6,200 bases of DNA from Deltaproteobacteria bacterium. Its GTDB lineage: Bacteria > Desulfobacterota > Desulfobacteria > Desulfobacterales > Desulfosalsimonadaceae. The stretch spans positions 1 to 6,200 of the forward strand of contig JAJRPH010000543.1 in the NCBI GenBank assembly GCA_024280875.1. The letters are read 5' to 3'. The position numbers and the translations under genes are program-made. The notes under the pieces are model-generated. The model saw nothing but the letters and a program-made list of their open reading frames with translations. It did not search any database and was not told the DNA's origin. Of the stretch, positions 1-6,200 are shown one piece after another; within the stretch, counting starts at the first letter, position 1, and each line of letters opens with the position of its first letter.

Positions 1-729
1 GCAGAGCAGGACATGATCGTATTCTCATTTTGGCCGGATGTCATCATGCTCAAGGAAATCGGCGATCCATTGACCGTCGGTCGTTATTTACAGCTTGACC
101 GGGAAGATTTGAACGCCAGGGTGATTATGGCACAGGGCCGGCAGAATACCAATTATGCCATCAACCTCTATGCTTGCCATCCATTTTTTTTGCAGGGTAT
201 TGCCACAATGACAAACGGAGAGAATACGGCTTTTGTACCGATTAAAGAATTTTTAATGTCCCGGGGATTTCGCGGGTATACCGGATTCCAGTCCGATTCT
301 GAAGTGTTTACACATATTTTGCACTATACCTTGACAAAATTGGGATTGGGACTCGAAGCTTACAAACATATTATTACCCCGCTTCAGGGACCCGGTATTG
401 AGGATCATCCTGATGCGCCATTGTTAAAACAGCTGAAGCAAAGCTGCCGTTCAATGATTATAGACGGGCCGAACTGTGTGATCGGCAGCCTCCCGGATCA
501 TTCCCTGTTTATGGTTCAGGATAGAAAAAAATTACGTCCCGGCGTGGTCGGCGGACGGCCCGGACAATATGCCTTTTCATCAGAAATATGCGGTCTGGAT
601 GCGGTGATTCCGGATCGTGACAAAAGTAAGGATTTCCAACCCATGCATCTGGATACTGCAATCATAGGGCCGGATCGACAGGAGATAAAGATATGCCATC
701 AAACAGACCCATTGCCCCCTCTTCATTAA
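1..729 (+). CDS. Glutamate synthase class II glutamine amidotransferase subunit (5' partial)
   Basis: The reading frame is open from base 1, so the gene starts upstream; the ATG at 13 has no special claim to be the start. The visible 242 codons match a stand-alone class II (Ntn-type) glutamine amidotransferase of split glutamate synthases, which hydrolyses glutamine and passes ammonia to the FMN synthase subunit. Family landmarks seen are the substrate-binding region with Arg at 139-141 followed by Q-N-T-N, HPFF near 178-189, the NGE motif at 214-222, the SDSE motif at 292-303, and a late block with DRKKLRP and FSSE (about 520-590), equivalent to the DR..LRP...SE signature of the family. The N-terminal catalytic cysteine must lie before the window and cannot be checked. 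The last 37 bp overlap the next gene. A GlxB- or MgsA-like role (N-methylglutamate synthase) is an alternative, but the reductase fused downstream favours glutamate synthase. Family is confident, substrate less so. Confidence 0.85.
   Translation, partial: AEQDMIVFSFWPDVIMLKEIGDPLTVGRYLQLDREDLNARVIMAQGRQNTNYAINLYACHPFFLQGIATMTNGENTAFVPIKEFLMSRGFRGYTGFQSDSEVFTHILHYTLTKLGLGLEAYKHIITPLQGPGIEDHPDAPLLKQLKQSCRSMIIDGPNCVIGSLPDHSLFMVQDRKKLRPGVVGGRPGQYAFSSEICGLDAVIPDRDKSKDFQPMHLDTAIIGPDRQEIKICHQTDPLPPLH
680..685 (+). promoter_or_regulatory. Strong Shine-Dalgarno for the FMN synthase gene
   Basis: AGGAGA ends 7 bases before the ATG at 693, inside the coding sequence of the upstream amidotransferase gene. 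It fixes the start of the downstream gene and implies that the 37-bp gene overlap is real and that the two subunits are probably translationally coupled. Confidence 0.75.
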
Positions 730-2327
730 GCATTAAGGATTTGCCCTGGCAGATCCATTGGAATAAAGATAAATGTACCCTTTGCGGCAGCTGCACGGCT
801 GTCTGCCCGGTCAACGCAATTGAGCTGGGCGTTTTCCGAAAAAGAATCGTTGAAACCGCATTGGGGATTAATAGTTCTTCATCCAGTGTTTTCAATGTGT
901 ATCACGGTATTCGTCAGAAAACGGATCCGGCATATTCATGTGTCGGGTGTGCCATGTGCACCCAGGTGTGCCCGAATGACGCTATTATGCCGATGAAAAG
1001 TGATGAAGCCGACAAGCTGACGTTTCACATTAATCGGGGCGGGCAGCCGCGGCGACGGGGCGGCCGCCGGAATGTGCCGGGAGGTCTTCTGGATCAGATT
1101 AAATTTATTCGAATCTCCATGCTCACCGACCCGGCCCTGGATGCTGGCCGCCATGAGTTTGAGCTGCGAACCCTTCTCGGAAGAGTCCTGCCGCCGGAAG
1201 AAAGTCTTGCGCATTTTAAGTCAAACGGCTGGATTCCCCCTGTCAGAGAAATTTATCCGCTGATTATCGGAAGTATGTCATTCGGCGCATTGTCTCCGCC
1301 CATGTGGGAAGGGCTTCAGATGGGGGTCTCTTACCTGAATGAAGAAATGAACATGCCGGTTCGTATATGTACGGGTGAAGGCGGATGTCCGCCAAGGTTG
1401 CTTCGCAGCCGGTTTTTACAATACGTGATTCTTCAGATTGCCAGCGGTTATTTTGGCTGGGACGAAATCATTCACGCGATCCCGGAAATGAAAGTGGATC
1501 CGTGCGCCATTGAAATCAAGTATGGCCAGGGAGCAAAGCCCGGTGACGGGGGATTGCTCATGTGGAATAAAGTGAACAAATTGATCGCAGCGATTCGCGG
1601 GGTACCGGCAGGTGTCAGTCTGCCGAGTCCGCCGACGCACCAGACCCAGTATTCCATTGAAGAGTCAGTTGCCAAGATGATCCAGTCCATGTACATGGCC
1701 TGGGGGTTCCGGGTGCCGGTCTATCCGAAAATTTCCGCCACATCAACGGCGCTGGCGGTATTGAACAATTTGACGCGGAATTCATATGCGTCAGGGCTTG
1801 CCATTGACGGTGAAGACGGTGGTACCGGGGCGGCTTATGATGTTTCCATGAACAGCATGGGGCATCCGATTGCCACTAATATCCGGGATAGTTACCTGAA
1901 TCTGGTGGCTTTGGGAAAACAGAATGAAATTCCGCTTTTTGCCGGTGGCGGTATCGGAAAGAGCGGGAATCTGGCCGCCAATGCCGCAGCCTTAATCATG
2001 CTGGGTGCCAGCGGGGTGCAGATCGGTAAATATATTATGCAGGCAGCTGCCGGATGTCTGGGTTCTGAAACCGATCGCTGCAATCTCTGTAATATCGGGC
2101 TTTGTCCCAAGGGGATTACCTCCCAGGATCCCAGGCTTTATCGTCGTTTAAATGCCGAAGATGTCGCACAGCGTGTGGTGGATGTATATTTGAGTTTTGA
2201 TACGGAACTGAAGAAAATTGTCGCTCCCCTCGGACGCTCGACATCGCTTCCTATCGGTATGTCGGATGCCCTGGGCATCAATGATTTTAATGTGGCGGAA
2301 AGATTGAATATCAAATACGTGGTTTAG
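693..2327 (+). CDS. gltB: Archaeal-type glutamate synthase, FMN-binding catalytic subunit with N-terminal ferredoxin domain
   Basis: This 544-residue protein should carry out the synthase step of GOGAT: reductive amination of 2-oxoglutarate to glutamate on FMN. Residues 28-98 form a two-cluster ferredoxin domain (C28, C31, C34, C38-P and C83, C86, C89, C93-P). Residues about 130-170 carry the segment RISMLTDPALDAGRHEF, which I recall as typical of archaeal-type GltB. The FMN/TIM-barrel domain runs from about 185 to 520: GSMSFGALSP, GEGGCPP near 225-235, EIKYGQGAKPGDGG from E274, GEDGGTGA at 373-380, and the phosphate-binding AGGGIG at 417-422. Cysteines C455, C463, C466 and C471-P sit where the [3Fe-4S] cluster of glutamate synthases is bound, but the spacing differs from the usual CX5CX4C. 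The length of about 540 fits the split archaeal-type form, which lacks the amidotransferase and GXGXG domains; these are encoded on either side. The start is set by AGGAGA 7 bases upstream. MgsC of N-methylglutamate synthase is related but, as I recall, lacks the ferredoxin domain. Confidence 0.93.
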   Translation: MPSNRPIAPSSLSIKDLPWQIHWNKDKCTLCGSCTAVCPVNAIELGVFRKRIVETALGINSSSSSVFNVYHGIRQKTDPAYSCVGCAMCTQVCPNDAIMPMKSDEADKLTFHINRGGQPRRRGGRRNVPGGLLDQIKFIRISMLTDPALDAGRHEFELRTLLGRVLPPEESLAHFKSNGWIPPVREIYPLIIGSMSFGALSPPMWEGLQMGVSYLNEEMNMPVRICTGEGGCPPRLLRSRFLQYVILQIASGYFGWDEIIHAIPEMKVDPCAIEIKYGQGAKPGDGGLLMWNKVNKLIAAIRGVPAGVSLPSPPTHQTQYSIEESVAKMIQSMYMAWGFRVPVYPKISATSTALAVLNNLTRNSYASGLAIDGEDGGTGAAYDVSMNSMGHPIATNIRDSYLNLVALGKQNEIPLFAGGGIGKSGNLAANAAALIMLGASGVQIGKYIMQAAAGCLGSETDRCNLCNIGLCPKGITSQDPRLYRRLNAEDVAQRVVDVYLSFDTELKKIVAPLGRSTSLPIGMSDALGINDFNVAERLNIKYVV

Positions 2328-2339
2328 CATATATATCTC

Positions 2340-2343
2340 GGAG
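2340..2343 (+). promoter_or_regulatory. Shine-Dalgarno for the GXGXG-reductase fusion gene
   Basis: GGAG lies 6 bases before the ATG at 2350, in the 22-bp gap after the stop of the FMN subunit gene. It supports this start. The short gap leaves no room for a separate promoter plus leader, so the gene belongs to the same transcript. Confidence 0.65.
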
Positions 2344-2349
2344 AATTTC

Positions 2350-4782
2350 ATGGAACGTGAATTCTATACAATATCCGGACAGGAGAATGGAAATCGTCTG
2401 GAATCCAGAATTTTGGAAGAAAAGGTCCAAAAGGCGATTGAAGCGGGACACCGTGCGTTAAAAATTATAGCCTTTGGGCAGCATGGCATTGGTGGCCGGC
2501 TCTGGAAAGCCGGTGACGAACCGGTGCATGTCAGAATTGAGGGTAATGCCGGTCAGCGAACCGGGTCTTTAGGGTATCCCAATACATTTATTGAAATCAT
2601 GGGGCCGGTTTCCGATGATGTGGGTTGGCTGAATGCCGGTGCTGAAATTGTTGTGCACGGCAATGCGGGAAACGGTCTGGCAAATGCCATGGCCCAGGGA
2701 AAAGTGTATGTGGCCGGCAATATCGGTTCCCGGGGTATGACCATGACAAAAAGCAACCCCCGGTTTGCCCCACCTGAAGTGTGGGTTCTCGGATCCGTCG
2801 GAGATTATTTCGGTGAGTTCATGGCGGGCGGAGTCACGGTGGTTTGCGGTGTTGACGGGCAGAATTCGGAAAACGTGCTCGGCTACCGGCCTCTTGTCGG
2901 GATGGTCGGCGGAAAAGTTTTTTTCAGGGGACCCCACGGCGGGTTCAGTCAGACAGATGCCAAGTTGTTACCGATTTCAGATATGGACTGGCAGTGGCTT
3001 ACTGAAAATATGGCGGTTTATCTGGATCGGATCCATCGGTCCGAGCTTTTGGAAACCCTGTCCGTCCATGAAGAATGGCAGCTGATTGCTGCGCGCGCCC
3101 CTCATGAAAAAGGGCTGCTTCAACGGCGCTCCATGTCTTTTTTTTACAAAGAAATATGGGAAAGGGAACTCGGTTCGGGAGGTTTAATCGGTGATCTGAC
3201 CAATCTGGATCGCAGCCCGATTCCATTGATCCCGACCGGTGAAATGAGACGGTATGTGCCGTTTTGGGCGAACCGGAAATATAAAGCGCCCTGCGAAGCC
3301 GCATGCCCATCCGGTATCCCGGTGCATGATCGGTGGCGGCTGATTCGGGAGGGCCGTGTTGATGAGGCGGTGGACCTGGCATTGGCGTATACGCCGTTTC
3401 CGGCAACAATCTGCGGATATCTCTGTCCAAATCCGTGTATGCAATCCTGTACGCGACAAATCAATGACATGATTCCCGTGGATACATCCCAGATCGGTAA
3501 GGCCAGCATCAAGGCCGGCGTGCCGGAACTGCCCGAACTCAGCGGTAAACGGATTGCCGTGATCGGCGGCGGGCCAGCGGGTCTGTCAATCGCCTGGCAG
3601 CTGAGACTCAAAGGGCATGATGCGGTTATTTATGACCGGTCAAAAATCCTGGGTGGAAAGATTGCGTCCCTGATTCCGGAAAGCAGAATTCCGAAAGAGG
3701 TCCTGACGGCTGAACTGGAAAGGATCCGCAAGGTCGTTTCCCATGTGAACCTCCAGCAGGATTTGGGAAAAGAGGATCTTGAACGGTTAAAAAATGATTT
3801 TGACTTTATCGTCCTGGCAACCGGCGCCCATAAGCCGAGAACACTGCCGGTGCCGGGAAAAGAACTTTTGATGGCGGCTAATGATTTTCTGACGGCGGCC
3901 AAAACAGATGATGTCCGTCCGGGAAATCGTGTGGTGGTGATTGGCGCCGGAAACGTGGGTTGTGATGTGGCAACTGAAGCTCACCGACTGGGTGCTGTAG
4001 AACTCACCTTAATTGACGTTCAGAAACCGGCTGCGTTCGGCAAGGAACGAAAAGAGGCGGAAGCGGCAGGCGCTGTTTTCAGATGGCCGTGTTTTACCAA
4101 AGAAATCACGAAAAAAGGCGTGGTCCTTGATTCCGGTGAAGTATTGGCAGCAGACACCGTGGTCATATCCATCGGCGATGTCCCGGATCTTGACTTTCTG
4201 CCGGAAAGCATTGAAACTGATCGCGGCTTTGTTAAAGTCAGTGAAATTTTTCAGACATCAGATCCTAACATATTTGCCGTGGGCGACATGGTCCGGCCGG
4301 GTTTGTTAACGGACGCCATCGGGGCGGGCCGGAAGACGGCCGCTGCTATTTGTGAAATAATTGATGGAAAACGACCGCTGATGGAATCAAAGGCCGGCGG
4401 GAGCCGGTTTGATCCGGCTAACATTGATCCGGCTAACATTGACGTGGCAACCAGTGAGCACTACGGAATTCATAATAATGTCTGGGATACCCGTGATGCC
4501 ATTGATAAAGCCCGTATTTCCCTGGAATATTTTGACCCGCGTATCACAGAATTCGATGATCCTGAACAATGCGGATCCCAGTGTGCATCCTGCGGATCCT
4601 GCAGGGATTGCGGCATCTGTGTATCAATTTGTCCCCAGGCAGCTATCAGCCGGGAGGCAAAAGGAGGGGTAGAATATGAATATGCCGTAGATGCGGATAA
4701 ATGTATCGGCTGCTTTTTTTGTGCCGGCGCATGCCCCTGTGGCGTCTGGGAAGTGGTTGCCAATGAACCGATCGGAGTTTAA
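2350..4782 (+). CDS. Fusion protein: glutamate synthase GXGXG domain + GltD-like FAD/NAD(P) oxidoreductase + C-terminal ferredoxin domain
   Basis: This 810-residue protein joins three modules. Residues about 20-250 are the glutamate synthase C-terminal (GXGXG) beta-helix, with glycine repeats at G65-G72 (GNAGQRTG), G104-G109 (GNAGNG), around G123-G126, and GDYFGEFMAGG at 151-161; this domain is structural in GltB. Residues about 300-680 are GltD-like: an Fe-S segment with C315, C319-P and C355, C359-P, C363, C367; an FAD Rossmann motif GGGPAG at 406-411; ATGA at 490-493; a nucleotide motif GAGNVG at 532-537; and GDM at 645-647, the second FAD contact of this fold. Residues 741-797 are a ferredoxin domain with clusters C751/C754/C757/C761-P and C785/C788/C791/C795-P plus extra cysteines C741, C745, C748 and C797. 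The expected role is to deliver electrons from NAD(P)H, ferredoxin or both to the FMN subunit encoded just upstream, while completing its GXGXG part. A linker at 688-697 contains a duplicated DPANI. Domain identities are firm; the electron donor is not. Confidence 0.92.
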   Translation: MEREFYTISGQENGNRLESRILEEKVQKAIEAGHRALKIIAFGQHGIGGRLWKAGDEPVHVRIEGNAGQRTGSLGYPNTFIEIMGPVSDDVGWLNAGAEIVVHGNAGNGLANAMAQGKVYVAGNIGSRGMTMTKSNPRFAPPEVWVLGSVGDYFGEFMAGGVTVVCGVDGQNSENVLGYRPLVGMVGGKVFFRGPHGGFSQTDAKLLPISDMDWQWLTENMAVYLDRIHRSELLETLSVHEEWQLIAARAPHEKGLLQRRSMSFFYKEIWERELGSGGLIGDLTNLDRSPIPLIPTGEMRRYVPFWANRKYKAPCEAACPSGIPVHDRWRLIREGRVDEAVDLALAYTPFPATICGYLCPNPCMQSCTRQINDMIPVDTSQIGKASIKAGVPELPELSGKRIAVIGGGPAGLSIAWQLRLKGHDAVIYDRSKILGGKIASLIPESRIPKEVLTAELERIRKVVSHVNLQQDLGKEDLERLKNDFDFIVLATGAHKPRTLPVPGKELLMAANDFLTAAKTDDVRPGNRVVVIGAGNVGCDVATEAHRLGAVELTLIDVQKPAAFGKERKEAEAAGAVFRWPCFTKEITKKGVVLDSGEVLAADTVVISIGDVPDLDFLPESIETDRGFVKVSEIFQTSDPNIFAVGDMVRPGLLTDAIGAGRKTAAAICEIIDGKRPLMESKAGGSRFDPANIDPANIDVATSEHYGIHNNVWDTRDAIDKARISLEYFDPRITEFDDPEQCGSQCASCGSCRDCGICVSICPQAAISREAKGGVEYEYAVDADKCIGCFFCAGACPCGVWEVVANEPIGV
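4411..4440 (+). repeat. Exact 15-bp tandem duplication, in frame
   Basis: The unit gatccggctaacatt occurs twice with no mismatch (4411-4425 and 4426-4440), encoding DPANI-DPANI at residues 688-697 of the fusion protein, between the flavoprotein and the C-terminal ferredoxin domain. The next bases (gac) begin a third, diverged unit. Perfect identity at the DNA level suggests a recent slippage event in a linker that tolerates length change. Confidence 0.9.
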
Positions 4783-4830
4783 TTTTTTATATTGATTTGA
4801 GCCGAAGATTTGTTAAAAGGAAAGCTTACG

Positions 4831-4863
4831 AAATTTTAAAATTTATTTGTCAATTGAATAAAT
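4831..4863. repeat. Two overlapping AT-only inverted repeats
   Basis: AAATTTTAAAATTT at 4831-4844 is a perfect 14-bp palindrome. Overlapping it, ATTTATT (4841-4847) and AATAAAT (4857-4863) are exact inverted copies around a 9-base loop. A T7 run follows 8 bases after the second arm. They could form a weak hairpin (a poor terminator) or be an operator for a dimeric regulator of carA, but AT-only palindromes also arise by chance in such DNA. Confidence 0.3.
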
Positions 4864-4896
4864 CAGAATAATTTTTTTGATTCCAATTTGGGCTTT

Positions 4897-4926
4897 TTGC
4901 GAAGCCATCAATAATAAAAATATAAT
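4897..4926 (+). promoter_or_regulatory. Candidate sigma70-type promoter of carAB
   Basis: TTGCGA at 4897-4902 (4 of 6 matches to the -35 consensus) is followed after 18 bases by TATAAT at 4921-4926, a perfect -10 box. Transcription would start near 4933, leaving a leader of only about 13 bases before the carA ATG at 4946. The setting is AT-rich, so a chance TATAAT is possible, but position and spacing fit, and a promoter here would rule out a carA start further upstream. Confidence 0.45.
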
Positions 4927-4945
4927 AATTACAAGAAAATATAAA

Positions 4946-6085
4946 ATGAAAGCATTATTGGCCCTTGAAGATGGAAGAACATTTGAATGCCGGAGTTTTA
5001 CCGGGCCGGGCGAAACTTTCGGGGAAGTTGTCTTTAATACCAGCATGTCCGGATACCAGGAGGTCCTTACGGATCCGTCATATCGGGGACAAATGGTGGT
5101 TATGACTTATCCCCTGATCGGGAATTACGGTGTGAATTCTGAGGACATGGAATCCGACCGAATTCATGTGTCGGCATTTATAATGAGAGAATATCAGGAG
5201 TTTCCCAGCAATTTTCGTTCAACACAAACACTTAAGGCGTATTTGAGTTCCCAGAAGATACTGGGTATTGACTCCCTGGATACCCGGGCTCTGACCCGGC
5301 ATATCCGGACTGCCGGCGCCATGCGGGCCGTAATATCCACTCAGGATCTCGATCCTGAATCTCTGGTGGCCCGGGCAAAAAAGACTCCTAAGATGGAAGG
5401 CCGGGACCTTGCCAGTTCAGTAACAACAGACAGGCCGTATTTCTGGGAAAACAACCAGCGGCTGTTTGTTGGTGAAGATTCTCCATTGAACAGCGCCATC
5501 TGGGGGCATCGGGACAGCAGGCTTGCCGTTGTTGCGTTTGATTTTGGGATTAAATATAATATTTTAAGGGGTCTGGAAAAAGCCGGATGTGAAGTTCTGG
5601 TTGTGCCGGCGCAAACGTCTGCGGCAAGCGTCCGGGCTTTGGCTCCGGACGGGATTTTTCTGTCCAACGGTCCCGGTGATCCGGAACCGGTTGATTATGC
5701 AGCTAAAACCATCAAGGATCTGCTGGGGTATAAACCGATGTTCGGCATTTGCTTAGGAATACAGCTTCTCGGGCGTGCCCTGGGCGGGAAAACCTATAAG
5801 TTGAAATTCGGCCACCATGGATCCAATCAGCCGGTGCAGAATCTGGCGACCCGGCGTGTGGAAGTGACTTCCCAGAACCATGGGTTTGCCGTAGACCAAA
5901 AATTTCTTGATCCGGATCGGGTGGAAGTGACGCATATAAATTTAAATGACAATACGGCCGAGGGATTTCGACATAAAGAATATCACATGTTTGCCGTTCA
6001 GTATCATCCGGAAGCCGCTCCAGGACCGAATGACGCGAATTATCTGTTTAGTAATTTTGTGGAGCTGATGAAAGAGAATAAGTAA
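4946..6085 (+). CDS. carA: Carbamoyl-phosphate synthase small (glutaminase) subunit
   Basis: CarA hydrolyses glutamine and feeds ammonia through a tunnel to CarB, for carbamoyl phosphate used in pyrimidine and arginine synthesis. The protein is 379 residues, close to the usual length of about 380. The N-terminal CPSase small-chain domain opens with MKALLALEDG and contains GEVVFNTSMSGYQEVLTDPSY. The C-terminal class I amidotransferase domain starts near 195 (FDFGIKYNILRGL) and has SNGPGDP at 240-246, the nucleophile C269 in GICLGIQ, SQNHGF with H312, and the catalytic pair H354 and E356 in YHPE. The frame is open back to a TTG at 4877, but homology begins exactly at the ATG at 4946, and the upstream codons are AT-rich filler containing a promoter-like -10, so 4946 was chosen. 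Its ribosome-binding site is weak (AAGAAA, 4933-4938). It is followed by carB after 6 bases. Confidence 0.96.
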   Translation: MKALLALEDGRTFECRSFTGPGETFGEVVFNTSMSGYQEVLTDPSYRGQMVVMTYPLIGNYGVNSEDMESDRIHVSAFIMREYQEFPSNFRSTQTLKAYLSSQKILGIDSLDTRALTRHIRTAGAMRAVISTQDLDPESLVARAKKTPKMEGRDLASSVTTDRPYFWENNQRLFVGEDSPLNSAIWGHRDSRLAVVAFDFGIKYNILRGLEKAGCEVLVVPAQTSAASVRALAPDGIFLSNGPGDPEPVDYAAKTIKDLLGYKPMFGICLGIQLLGRALGGKTYKLKFGHHGSNQPVQNLATRRVEVTSQNHGFAVDQKFLDPDRVEVTHINLNDNTAEGFRHKEYHMFAVQYHPEAAPGPNDANYLFSNFVELMKENK

Positions 6086-6091
6086 ATCCCA

Positions 6092-6200
6092 ATGCCAAAA
6101 CGAACAGACATAAAAAAAATACTCATTATCGGTGCCGGGCCGATTATTATCAGCCAGGCATGTGAATTCGACTATTCAGGGACCCAGGCCTGCAAGGCGC
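6092..6200 (+). CDS. carB: Carbamoyl-phosphate synthase large subunit (3' partial, N-terminus only)
   Basis: From the ATG at 6092 the frame stays open to the window end and encodes 36 full codons starting MPKRTDIKKILIIGAGP, followed by a CEFDYSG block. This is the recognisable N-terminus of CarB, the ATP-dependent synthase partner of CarA that makes carbamoyl phosphate from bicarbonate, ammonia and two ATP. The glycine-rich loop reads GAGPIIISQ, with Ser21 where E. coli CarB has Gly (from memory of that sequence). The gene begins 6 bases after the carA stop, so the two are one operon. The ribosome-binding site must lie inside the end of carA and is weak (purine-rich AAAGAGAATAAG at 6071-6082). 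The ATP-grasp domains lie beyond the window. Confidence 0.95.
   Translation, partial: MPKRTDIKKILIIGAGPIIISQACEFDYSGTQACKA

Larger units (their letters stand above)
4783..4945. other. AT-rich intergenic region between the glutamate synthase unit and carA
   Basis: These 163 bases are much richer in A+T than the genes on either side, and I see no gene in them. A purine-rich AAGGAAAG at 4817-4824 resembles a ribosome-binding site, but no start codon follows at a usable distance. The region holds two short AT-only inverted repeats, a T7 run at 4872-4878 and a promoter-like pair close to carA. No GC-rich hairpin directly followed by a T run is present, so no convincing intrinsic terminator for the upstream genes was found. 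Confidence 0.6.

Noticed and set aside
1..729. N-methylglutamate synthase (MgsABC) instead of glutamate synthase
   Set aside because: The domain split is similar, but here the gene order is amidotransferase-FMN-GXGXG, the FMN subunit has ferredoxin clusters, and a GltD-type reductase is fused on. All of these fit glutamate synthase better. It is not strictly excluded by sequence alone.
2999..3611. Long open frames on the - strand (for example 3144-3611 and 2999-3430)
   Set aside because: They lie wholly within the strongly conserved coding sequence of the fusion gene and show no recognisable domain; they are antisense shadows.
4855..4872. Arginine-repressor (ARG box) operator in front of carA
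   Set aside because: Only one half resembles the consensus (TGAAT); the expected inverted second half is missing, and the AT-rich background makes a chance match likely.
4891..4906. Small hairpin GGCTT/AAGCC as an intrinsic terminator
   Set aside because: The stem is only 5 bp (6 with a G-U pair) and is not followed by a T run on either strand. It also overlaps the candidate -35 box.
4877..4945. Upstream extension of carA from a TTG start at 4877
   Set aside because: CarA homology begins exactly at the ATG at 4946 (MKALLALEDG). The extra 23 codons are AT-rich, match nothing in the family, and contain a perfect -10 box.
4843..5046. Possible small - strand gene across the intergenic region and carA start
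   Set aside because: It overlaps the conserved N-terminus of carA, has no recognisable motif, and its hydrophobic stretch comes from the AT-rich intergenic DNA.

Overview
The window reads as core nitrogen metabolism from an anaerobic-type bacterium. All genes lie on the + strand. Gene order: the end of a class II glutamine amidotransferase gene, an archaeal-type FMN/iron-sulfur glutamate synthase gene, a long fusion gene (GXGXG domain + GltD-like flavoprotein + ferredoxin domain), an AT-rich intergenic region of about 160 bp, then carA and the first codons of carB. The moderate GC content, the density of Fe-S clusters and the split, ferredoxin-rich glutamate synthase suggest a strict anaerobe, most likely a sulfate-reducing Desulfobacterota (deltaproteobacterial) lineage. 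That placement is inference from gene style, not from a marker gene.

Region 1-4782 is a compact three-gene unit that rebuilds a glutamate synthase (GOGAT) from parts. In bacterial GltB, the amidotransferase, FMN synthase and GXGXG domains sit in one chain of about 1500 residues, with GltD separate. Here the amidotransferase (1-729, partial), the FMN synthase with an N-terminal two-cluster ferredoxin domain (693-2327) and the GXGXG domain (first third of 2350-4782) are on separate chains. The GltD-type reductase and a further ferredoxin domain are fused behind GXGXG. The first two genes overlap by 37 bp and the third follows after 22 bp, so they are almost certainly co-transcribed. Expected chemistry: glutamine is hydrolysed by subunit 1, ammonia is channelled to the FMN site of subunit 2 and condensed with 2-oxoglutarate, and electrons come from NAD(P)H and/or ferredoxin through the third protein.

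Region 4783-4945 is non-coding and very AT-rich. It holds short inverted repeats and a plausible sigma70-type promoter close to carA. Region 4946-6200 holds carA (complete, all class I amidotransferase catalytic residues visible) and the start of carB, 6 bp apart. Both units use glutamine as nitrogen donor. Nothing here looks mobile or like a defence system. The most distinctive items are the fusion architecture of the third gene, its cysteine-rich C-terminus, an acidic residue where NADPH-type GltD proteins usually carry arginines, altered cysteine spacing in the FMN subunit, and an exact 15-bp tandem duplication in a linker.
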